Positions 1-9,600 of a stretch of DNA of 12,024 bases are shown piece after piece (the first letter of the stretch is position 1; every line of letters begins with the position of its first letter). The stretch comes from Ochromonadaceae sp. CCMP2298 (taxonomy: Eukaryota > Sar > Synurophyceae > Ochromonadales > Ochromonadaceae): positions 1 to 12,024 of the forward strand of contig MU634468.1 of assembly GCA_026770595.1 (NCBI GenBank), in the 5' to 3' direction. Under the pieces are notes generated by a model that had not been told where the DNA came from, did not search any database, and worked only from the letters and a program-made list of their open reading frames with translations. Both the position numbers and the translations under genes were made by a program.

Positions 1-94
1 GATGTTCAGCACTACTCAGAGCTGGGAAAAAGAGACCAAACCCGGCCTTTTTCGTACCAACACTACGGGCCGGAATGTGGGATTTTTTGTACCC

Positions 95-112
95 TTGTTA
101 CGATCGTAACAA
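95..112. repeat. 18-bp perfect palindrome
   Basis: TTGTTACGATCGTAACAA reads identically on both strands; symmetry ends at the next base pair on each side (C/C). The two half-sites, GTTACG and CGTAAC, are the same half-sites that form GTTACGTAAC in the promoter near 10612-10621, but here AT is inserted between them. It could be a dimeric transcription-factor site or a cruciform/hairpin sequence. The sequence alone does not decide. Confidence 0.6.
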
Positions 113-184
113 CTCCTCTTGGAATGTGCGTACTTTTGAGTAAAACCCACGACAAATGTGACTACCTCAGAGATATGGGCGACG

Positions 185-196
185 GAGTACGTACTC
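185..196. repeat. 12-bp palindrome with ACGT core
   Basis: GAGTACGTACTC is a perfect inverted repeat centred on an ACGT core. A shorter relative, GTACGTAC, occurs at 473-480. ACGT cores are the usual centre of bZIP-type binding sites, but short palindromes of this size can arise by chance, so a function is only possible. Confidence 0.35.
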
Positions 197-494
197 TTTG
201 CAATAACAGGAAAGATCCCTGTCGCTACCCATTTTGAGGCATCCTGGCAGTAAAAGTAATGATGCGCTCATATTTAATTATCAAAGCAAGCTTGATAGCG
301 CGTCTAGATTTCTTACAGGAATTGACGGCATTTAGTGTCGAGTTGCCGAGAGCTTCGGGTACTGCCAGAACACATTCCTCCGAACGGCTGTCTGGTATCT
401 GACGGCCGGGAATTTGGTTCTTGGAGTTTCACAATCCCCGACAGATAATAATAACCCTGCGACGAGCGTTTTGTACGTACTCCTCTGTTTATGA

Positions 495-500
495 TTTATT
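495..500 (-). terminator. probable poly(A) signal of the giant gene
   Basis: The minus strand reads AATAAA here, inside an A/T-rich run (GATAAAATAAATCATA), about 200 nt downstream of the TGA stop at 700-702. It is the only canonical AATAAA on this strand that I noticed in the flank. If used, cleavage would fall around 465-485. AATAAA is used in many but not all protist lineages, so this rests on motif and position only. Confidence 0.45.
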
Positions 501-643
501 TTATCTCTTTATGATTTTCTAAATTATATACTTTACTACTACTACTGTTAATACTTTACTGTTGGCTATGCGCAAAAATGTACAAGTGCTCGTAGCTCGA
601 CTTTCCCCATGAACAAATATGAACCATACGAGCGGGGAGGGGG

Positions 644-669
644 CGTAGACTCGTAGACTCGTAGACTCG
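644..669. repeat. 8-bp tandem repeat, 3.25 copies
   Basis: The plus strand carries CGTAGACT three times in perfect tandem followed by CG. It lies 31 bp beyond the stop codon of the minus-strand gene, so it would be in that gene's 3' UTR. A related octamer CGTAGCTC occurs nearby at about 591-598. Probably a small slippage-derived repeat; no function can be read from it. Confidence 0.8.
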
Positions 670-699
670 CTCCAAGGGCAGTCCCTGGATTCCCCGGTT

Positions 700-3600
700 T
701 CAGCGCGAGCCGGTCTCCTCCCCGCCAGCGGCATCCTCCGGATTCAGGCGTGCCTGCAGGGTCCGTACCTGCCCCCTGAACCGCAGCTCGCGCCGCCGCC
801 CCTCTGCCCGGGTGTGCTCCAGCGCCGCCTGCAGATCCGTGCGCTCCCTCAGGGCCCTTCCCAGCTGCGCCTGCAGGGTCGAGGCCTGCGACTGCGACTG
901 AGACTGGGACTGGGACTGGGAGCCCTGCGACAGCTGAGACAGGTTGTCCGAGTCCCTGTCTGTGGGGAATGCGCCCCCCTGGCCCCCGCCCCTGTCGCCC
1001 CTTTCTCCCCTGTCGCCTGTGTGGGAGGAGAGCTTACGAGCCTGCACCAGCTGCGCCCTCAGTGCCAGTAGGTCCGCCTCCCCCTGCGCTCTCTGGGCCT
1101 GCAGAGCTGCCAGCACGCGACGCAGCAGGGGGGGCAGGTGGGAGCCGGGAGATGTCCCCGCCCCAGCCCCCGCCCCAGCACCCGCCACACCCGCCAGCCC
1201 AGCCAGCCCCGCGCTTATCCCCGAACCAGGGCTGCCGAAGCCCCAGGCCAGCACGGGATCCCCCCCGGAGGCAGTGCCCCCTATCTCCGCCAGTATGGCT
1301 TGCATGCACTGCTGGCTCTGGCCGGCCTGTGCCTGCAGCCTTCCCTGCAGCTCGTCCGCCAGCCCGTCCTTCAGAGTAACGGCCTCCGCCAGGCAGGCGC
1401 AGTTGGCGCGCAGGTCTCTGGCAGCATGTGCCCAGTCGCCCACCGCTGCCTGCACGGACTGCAGCTGCGCGGTCAGGGAGGTCAGGCGGAACTCCTCCCC
1501 AGCACCCAGCCCGACCAGCAGTCCCAGATCCCCCTGTCCCCCCCCCAGTCGGGTGAGGGGCGAGCCACCTATGCCTGCGATGGATCCAGTGCGTAGTGGG
1601 CTGCCGTCAGCTGGCACGAAGGGCAGGCCCGCCCCCTGCACGCGGTTGTACACCGAGCGCACAGCAGTAGCCAGGGTGTGCAACTGCTGCTGGGCGCGGG
1701 CAGACTCGGCCCTGGCCAGAGAGGCCTCTGTGGCTGCGGTGACCTGCGAGGCAGCCGCACTCTGCAGCCTCTCGTGCGTCTCTCCCAGCATGCGAATGGC
1801 GGGCCGAGCCTCCGCCTCCTGTGCCGCCCTTGCCTGCTGTGCCTCCGCCCTAACCCTCTCCAGGTCCCTCTGATAGGTAGCCTCCCGCTCCGCCGTTCTC
1901 TTCTCCCCCTCCCCTACTAGCGCTACTGCGTCTCTGAGCTCTCTGGCCATGGTCTCGGTCACGAACTGCAATTCGGCGTTGAGCGCACTCAGGCTGCGCA
2001 CGTTCTGTAGAGAGTCGTCCAGCGCCCCCTCAGCCCCCACCAGCTGCGCGCAGCTGTCCTGCAGCCTCAGGGCCAGAGCCTGCTCCGCGCAGGAAGAGTC
2101 CGCCTCGCCCCTCAGCAGCTCCGTCACCTGCACCTGCAGCTGCGCCCAGCTCCCCTGCACCCCCCCCTGCCCCTGCGCCTGTGCCTGTCGGGAGAGTGCA
2201 GCTACCAGCTCCTGCAGAGTCAGACCCCCAACTACCTCAGCCCCTGCCCCAGCCCCAGATAGAGCCCCTGCCCCAACATTTGCATCTGTGCCCGCCCAGT
2301 CCCCGAGAAGCTGCTTTAGGGACTGCGCCATCGTGTCCGCCAGCCGCTGCGTCTGCACGCCCTGTGCCTGACAGCGCCCCTCCCACTGCTGGGCTAGCGA
2401 GGCAGAGGCAGCCACCTGCGTAGCCCCGCTCTGCACCGCCCCCTCCAGCCGCAGCACGGCCCGGCCCCCCTCCCGTAGACTGTCCGAGAGACGCCCCACC
2501 TCGGCCTGCAGCTGCACCGCCCTCTGCTGCTCCGCCACCAGGCACCCCCGGGCCTGTGTGCACTCTTCAGCTAGACCGGCTGCCTGCGCCCGCACCCCAT
2601 CCAGCGCCCCCTGCGCTACCCGCAGCGCCTCCGCCCCCACCTGCTGCACCCGTCCCGCCTCCGCTAGCTCCAGCCCCAGCCCCTGTCTGGCTAGACTCTC
2701 CCTCTGACCCTCCGCCTGCGCCGCCGCCCACCTTTCCTGCATAGCCAACACCTGAGAGCCAGCCGCCTCCCTGCCCGCCACAGCCCGTGCAGCCTCCTGC
2801 CTCAGGCGCTCCACCTGCCCCTGCGCCGCACCCACCTCTGCCTGCAGACCCTGTGCCCTCAGCTCCATCGCGCCCCTGCCCTCCACCTGTACCTCCAGCC
2901 TGCCCCTCAGAGACTCCAAATGCGCCTCCCGCTGGTTCCCCTGCTCCACCAGCAGTCTGCGCGCTGCCTCGGCCTCCCCAAGCTGCGCCTGCACCGATGC
3001 TAGGGCCTGCTGGGAAGAAGCCCCCTGTGCCAGTGCCGAGTCCCTCTCCCGCACCAGCTGCCCCACCCGCTCCACTGCCTGCTCCTCCATTCCCATACCC
3101 ATACCCATACCCATACCCTTACCACCCATGCCCATACCACCCATGCCCATACCCATATCACCCATTCCCACACCCATACTCATGCCCATGCCCACGCCCC
3201 CCCCCCCGCCCGCCAGCATGATGTTCGCCAGTGCCTGTACGTGCTGCCTCTGCGATAGCTCCGCCTCCTCCCCGCACTGCCGCACCCTCCCCTGCAGCAA
3301 CTCCCCCTCCGCCCGCACCTGCTCCAGCTGCCGCCCCAGAGCATCCCGCTCCCCCTCCAGCTCGCCCACCTGCTTAGAGAGCCTGCCCTGCTCCCTCAGC
3401 TTTTCGCGCAGCTCCTCGCCCTCCCGGCGCAACAGGGCGCCCTCCTTCTCCCAGCGCACCGCCTCGCCGCTCTCAGCCTGCAGCCTGGTAGCGCCCTCCT
3501 GCACCTGTCGCTGCAGTTCGGCAACACTGGCACGTAGCGCGCCAGTCTCGCGAGAGGGAGAGGGCGGGTCGTGATCGTCCCAGCCCCGGTCCCCGCCCCT

Positions 3601-6600
3601 GCCGCGGCCCCTGTCCCTGTCCCTGCTGTCCCAGTCCCGGTCATCACGCCTGTCGCGCCCTGCTACCGCGCCCGCGCTAATGCGCAGCAGACTGTTCTCC
3701 CCCTGCAGCTGCTGCACCTGCGACCGTCCCGCCTCCCCCAGGCGCTCGGCCACCGCCAGCTTCACCTGCAGCTCCTCCCCACCCCTGCGCGCAGATGCCA
3801 GCTCCCGTTCGCACACACCCAGCTCCCCCTGCAGCTGCTGCGCCCGCATGCCCGCCTGCTCCTGCCTGGCCTCGCTCCGCTCCCGCTCTGCCCGCGCTGT
3901 CTCCACCCCACGCACTTGCGCCTCCGCCCCAGCAGCCTCAGCAGCCTTTGCTGCCCTGGCTAGCTCAGTGTTGCTGGCCTCCAAAGCCGCCACGCGAGAC
4001 CCAAGCTCCGCCCTACCCCGCCCCGCCTCATCCGCCGCCCTGCTTAGCGCTCCCTCACTAAGCCGCAACTCCGCCAGCTGGGTCCTGGCCCCCGCAGCCT
4101 CCTCCCGCACACCCACCAGCTGCGACGAGGCCACCTCTGCCTGCGCGCGTGCGGCGTACAGGGCCTCCGTGGTGCCCTTGAGATCAGCCTGCGCCTCGGC
4201 CAGGGTCAGGGACAGGCGCTCTGACTGTGAGCTACTGCGCAACGCATCTCCGTCTTGTCGCTCGCTCTGCAGCTTCTTGTCCCTGACCTCCTGCTGCAGC
4301 CCCTGCACCTGCAAGTTGGCGGCCTGCAGGTCGAATCGCATCTGAAGCAAGTCCGCCTCCGCCCGCTGGAGGTCTGCGGCCCTCCCCCTAGCCGCTGCAG
4401 TCTCGAGGTGCGCGCTCTTCAGCGAGACGGTGATGGCGCGCAGGTCTGCCGAAAGCGCCTCTGCCCGCTGCTCCGCCCCCGCCCGTAGCGCCGCCTCACC
4501 CCCTAAGGCTGTGCGCGCCTCCTCCGCCTCTCTGGCCATGCGCCCCCGCCCCTCCTCTGCCCCCTGCAGCTGCGCCACCTGCGCCCCCTGCTGCGCCAGC
4601 CTTGCCTGCTGCTCCTCCTGGACCCCCCTCAATTCGCGTATAGTGCTCTTCTGCGCAGCTAAGGTGGCCTCCGCCCTAGCCGCTCCAGACTGCAGATAGC
4701 TGCACTCCTTGGACAGCCCCTCCCTCTCCCGAGTGCAATGCTCCAGCTGCTGCAGCACGGCTTGCAGGCCCCCCGACCCCTCGAGCTGCTCCTGCAGGGC
4801 TGCGCAGTCCGCCTGAACCTGCAGCCGCCACTCCAGCTGCACGCCCAGATTGGCGCTCTTCTCCGCCAGTTCGACCTGCGCCGATGCCAGGCTCCTCGAT
4901 ACAGCCTCCAGCTTTGCCTGCGCCGCACCCCTGTCACTCTCCAGTGCCAGCGCCGCGCTTCGCTGCCCCTCCTCCGTTAGAGCAGCCTGCGCCGCCTGCC
5001 GCTCGCCCTGCCCCACCAGCGCCAGCGCCTCTGCCCCAGCCCTCTCCCGCGCCGCGGCCTGCGCCTTCACCTCCATCTGCACTGCACGCCCCTCCGCCGC
5101 TTGCTGCCCCACCCTCGCCTGCTCCGCACCCTTACCCGCCTCCACCGCCATCGCTTCCGCAGCCCGCAGCGCCTGCGCCATCTGCCGCCCCTGCGCCTCC
5201 GCCTCCTGCAGAGCCCCCTCCCTCTCCTTTAACAGCCCCTGCAGCAGCTGCAGCTGCGCTGCCGCCCCCTCCGCATTCAGCAGCTGCGTAAATGCCTCCT
5301 GCCTCTGCCCCGCACACACCCCCAGCTCCGCCATGAGCTCCTCCTCCCTATAGCCCAAACGCTCTGCCTCTCCAGCCACCGTGATCATCTGCTGGGCCAG
5401 GCCCTCGCTCTCCACCAACACCTGCCCCAACCGCCCCTCTGCCTGCGCCAATCGCCCCCGCAGCACTCCCGCCTCCTGCTCCCCCTGCTCCCGCACATGC
5501 CGTAGCTCCTGTGCCGTGGCCTGCAGCAGCTCTTGCGCCTCTGCGTACTCATGCTCCGCCCCTTGGTAGTTGCTCAGCTCCGCCCCTATCTCCTCATTCT
5601 CCATCTGTAGCTGGTGCTGCGAAGCCGCTGCCCCCGCAACCTCCTGCTGCAGCGCCTGCACCTGCACCTGCAGCTGCTGAGCAATGCCCTCTGCCTCCTG
5701 CAGCAGCCCCTCCAGACCGCAGTTACGCGCATCGAGGTTCTCCAGCTGCTCCGCCAGTGCGCCAGCCTCCGCCTGCAGACCCCCCTGCTGCATCTGCAGG
5801 CGGGCGGATTGGCTGCAGGCTAATTCCAATTGCTCCCTGGCCGCACTCAGCTGCGCCCCCTGCTCCACCGCACTGCCCGCCTGCGCCTGCGCCTCCCCGC
5901 TAAGCACCGCCACGCGGCCCTGGAACTCCTCACAGAGCGCCTGCTGCTGCTGCAGCCGCCCCTGCGCGTGCACCAGGTCCAGGTGGGTCTGGCGCAGCTC
6001 AACAGCAGACGCATCCGCAACAGCCTGCACCTCCACCTTGCACATGTCCGCCGCCCTGCGCGCCTCTCTCGCACACAGCTGCGCAGCCTCCTGCACCTCT
6101 GCCAGCAGCACCGCCGCCGCCCCCATCTCCCTCTTTAGCACCGCCACCTCTGCCTCTCTCTCTGCACGCAGTAGCGAGGCAGCCTCCTCGCTGTCTCTCT
6201 GCAGCTGCAACATCGCCGCCTCGTTCCGCCTCTGCAGCAGCGCCACCACACCCTCGCTCTCGCTCCGCAGCAGCGCGATCGCATCCTCCTTCTCCACCCG
6301 CCCCAGCGCCACTGCCCCTTCCCTCTCCTTCTGCAGCTGCACGCTTGTCTCCGCCTGCTCTCTCAGCAGCAGTGCAGTCGCCTCCTCCTTCTCCCTCTGG
6401 AAATGCGCCGCCCGCTGCTCCGCCCCCTGCACCCGCAGGCCTGCCTCCTGCACCCGCTGCTCTGCGTTCAAAATGCGCCGATCTGCCCCCTGCCCCGCCT
6501 CGTGTGCGCGCTGCTCCGCCTCTTTCGCCCGCTGCCCCGCCGCCTGCGCGAGCTCCGCGTGCTTCGCTGCCTGCCCCGCTAAACGCGCCTGCACCTCCTG

Positions 6601-9600
6601 CAGCCCCGCGATTGCTCGCTGCGCCTCGGCCTGCCGCGCCCTAAGAGACGCTGTCTCCTCTCCTGCCCCTCTCAGCTGTCTCTGCATCTCACCCAGCCGC
6701 TCCTGCGCCCCCCGCAGCTGCACAGCCCCCTGCTCCACCTGAGCATGTGCCACCCCCAGCTGATCCCCCAGCGAAGCCGCCTCTATCTGCAGCCGCTGTG
6801 CCCCCTGCTGTGAATGGGCGGCCCGCTGCTGTGACACCTGCAGCCGCTCTGCTGTGTCAGCGCACTGGCGCTGCAGCCCGTCGCACTCCCGCTGCAGTGC
6901 GCCTTCTCTCTCGCACAGCTGCTCGTTCGCGTGTCCGGACTCGCCAATCTGCCTCTGCAGGTGGGTCTCCAGGCTGCCTGCCTTGCGCTGCAGGTGCTCA
7001 CCCCGCTGCAGGGCGGAAGACAGCTCATCCCTAAGCTCCGTGATCTGCTCTGACGCCTCCGCAGCCGCCCCCCTGCAGGCCCCCAGCACCCCCTCCGCCT
7101 GCGCCGCCCTCACCAGTCCACTGTGCACGTGCTGCTCCAGGCGGCCCAACATCGCCCTCAGCTCGTCGTCCCCGCCACACAGGTGCGCATACAGGTGCGA
7201 GTGGTCGGCGCGCCGCACGGAAGCAGCCGCTCGCGCCGCCTCCGCCTCGCCAACGCCCCCACCCTCCAGCAGTGACCCCTGTGGCGCGGCCTGGAAGGAG
7301 AGGCAGAGCGAGTCCAGCAGGGCCTTGAGCGCGTCTCTCTGGTGCGCCTCCCCCCTAGTCCTGGCCTTCATATAGCTGCGCAGCTCCTTGCCCCGACTGC
7401 GCAGCAAACTAGCGCCCCGGGCTAGCAGGCTCTCGGGGGGCTCCTCGTCCACAAGATCCGCCCCCCCAACCACCTTCACACCTCTGTAGGCCAATACCTG
7501 GGATGCCGCGCCGTCCCCACCCCCCTCATGTGTGTCCAGCGTAGGCAGAGTGCCGATCTCTGACAGGAAGACCATCGCGGCAGCCCGGCACTGGCGCTGC
7601 GAGACCGCATGCGTCTCTCTGAGGGCAGAGTGCTCCCTCCGCAACTCCCGCAGCTGCTGAGAGGCCAGGTCCCGCTCACCGCAGGCCGCCGCACACTCTG
7701 CCCCCAGCTCCGCCGCGCCGCGGGCCCGCTCCCCCTCCAACTGCTGTAGCTGCCGCCCCTGCAGAGCCAGGTCCCCCTGTAGTCTCTCCAGGTGCGCCGC
7801 TGCCTCGGACCCCGTCTGTGTGCGCAGCTGGTCGATCTCGCGTCTAGCCTGCCCCTCCCTCGCCCCCGCCTCCTGCCTCGCCCCCGCCAGGTCTGCTTGC
7901 AACTGCGACACCTCCGATGAGAGCTGCGTGTGCGCAGAGGCCGCCCTAGTGCCCGCCACCCGCAGGTCCGACAGCAGCCCCTGCGTGTGCATAGACCGAC
8001 TCTGCGCCCCTCTTAGCAGCAGCTCCAGCGCACCCGGCACATCTCCCCACAACTTGTCGCCCTCCTCCCACAGCGCCGCCAGAGACAAGCGCTTAATACT
8101 ACTGCTCTTCGCGGGACTCAGGCCCAGTCCCAGTCCCAGGTTCCCATTGGCCTCCCCCAGGCCCATTGAGGGGCTGTCCGACACAGGAGGAGCGATCTCC
8201 CCCAGCCTGTCCGATGCCGCCCGCAGCGTGAGCCTCAGCGCCCTCAGGTGGCCCACGCCCCTCTCCGCCTGCGCGTGCGATGCCGCCTGCATCCTGCCCT
8301 GTACATGCCTCAATTCCGTCACCAGCCTGTCCTGCTGGTCGTGCGCTTCCTCCAATTGAGAGACTCGCTTGCGCGCCCTCCCCACGTCCGACAAAAGCCT
8401 AGCCACCTCGGTCTGTTTCCCAGACAGCTGCTCTTGCAGCTCGGCTACCTGCAGGCTGCTGGTCTCCCTCAGATGCCGCAGTTCGTTGTTCTCCACCTTG
8501 AGGCGTGCCCCCATCTCCACGGCAGCCAGCCCCTCCACCCGGGCCTCCCTCAGATCCTCCTCTGCGATGGTGCGCAGGCGAGACTGCTGCTCCAGGTGCT
8601 TGGACCGCTGAAGTAGCTCGCGTCGCAGCCTATCCCCCTCCGCCTCGAACTGCACCTGCACCTGCGCCGCCTCTGCCTCCGCCCCATCTTTGAGCTGCTT
8701 GTACTCCCTGCGTGCCTGGGCCTGTGTGGCCTGAGCCTCCCTCTGCAAAAGCGCCTCGCTCTCCCTCACGGCCAGCACTGACTCCTTGAGCATAGTTATC
8801 TCGTACTCAAAGGTGATGCGCTGCTCCGAGCGCTCTATCGCCTTGGCCGAGGTGGAGAAGGGCTTCTTGAGCTTTGCATGCAGGTCCGCCACCTCCCTCT
8901 GAAGTGAGGTCAGCAAATCGTCCTTGCTCCTCTCGGACTGAGCGCGGTCGCGGTTCTCCAGCCTGGTCTCCTGCCACAAGTGCTCGGCCTTCTCCCTTGA
9001 AGCGTCCAGATCCGCACAGCGTGCCTGCAGCTCGCCCCCCCTAGCCTGGGCCTTGGACAGTGCAGCCTTGGCGGCGGCCGTCTCCATAGTGCGGCTGTGC
9101 AATTGCGCGTCGAGGTCGCCCACCCTCAGCTGAAGGTCGCGCTCCCTCTCTTGAGACCGCAGCTCACCCGCCGCCGCACGCTGCAGCTGCACTGCAAGCT
9201 CGCTGGCAGTAAGATCTGCGGCTCTGAGTCGCACCTCCAAGCCTGCCCTCTCTGCGGCCTCCTCTCTGCGCAGCGCCGCCCCCTCCTCCAGAAGCAGCTG
9301 CAGCGAGTCCCGGGCAGCGTTAGACTGCGCCACCTCCCCCAACAGCTCTTCCCGCTCCGCCAGCAGCCTGCGGATTAGCTCAGCATCCTGCTGCCGAGTG
9401 CGCCCCTGTCCCTGCTCCTGCCCCTGCTCCTGCCCCTGCTCCTGCCCTGCTCCAGGGGAGTCAGCTTGCGTGTGTGTGTGTGTTCCACTCCCACTCCCAC
9501 CCCCACCTCCACCCGCACCTCCGTTTGCAAAGTCGTATGAGTGCCTGACGGGGCTGCCCAGGTCGAGACTGAGGTTGGCTGGATGGCGCAGGGACATGGA

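Larger units (their letters stand above)
1..699. other. AT-richer intergenic flank, no gene supported
   Basis: No reading frame here has convincing coding character. All six frames are broken by stops, and the one 71-codon minus frame (519-734) overlaps the end of the giant gene without recognisable protein features. The stretch is clearly more AT-rich than the exons, as expected for spacer DNA. It contains an 18-bp perfect palindrome (95-112), a 12-bp palindrome (185-196), an 8-bp palindrome (473-480), a 10-bp direct repeat ATACTTTACT (528-537 and 551-560) and an 8-bp tandem repeat (644-669). The right part (about 480-699) is probably the 3' UTR and cleavage region of the minus-strand gene. 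The left part could be a regulatory region of a gene outside the window, but no exon end was seen. Confidence 0.6.

Noticed and set aside
318-329. AGGAATTGACGG, identical to part of a conserved small-subunit rRNA motif
   Set aside because: The match stops after 12 bases and the surroundings do not resemble rRNA, so it is taken as coincidence.
519-734. 71-codon minus-strand open frame
   Set aside because: It overlaps the 3' end of the giant gene in another frame, crosses the 8-bp tandem repeat and AT-rich spacer, and has no protein signature.
944-1873. 309-codon plus-strand open frame
   Set aside because: It lies opposite the giant gene, and its product is Pro/Ala/Ser/Cys/Arg-rich without any domain, as expected for the antisense of GC-rich coiled-coil codons.
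3092-3207. Possible interstitial telomere or CRISPR-like array
   Set aside because: The units are 6 bp with short loops, encode Met-Gly in the open frame, and lack spacers or a known telomere sequence.
5684-6742. 352-codon plus-strand open frame
   Set aside because: It is the antisense shadow of the heptad and hendecad arrays, with a Ser/Ala/Cys-rich product and no recognisable family or promoter.
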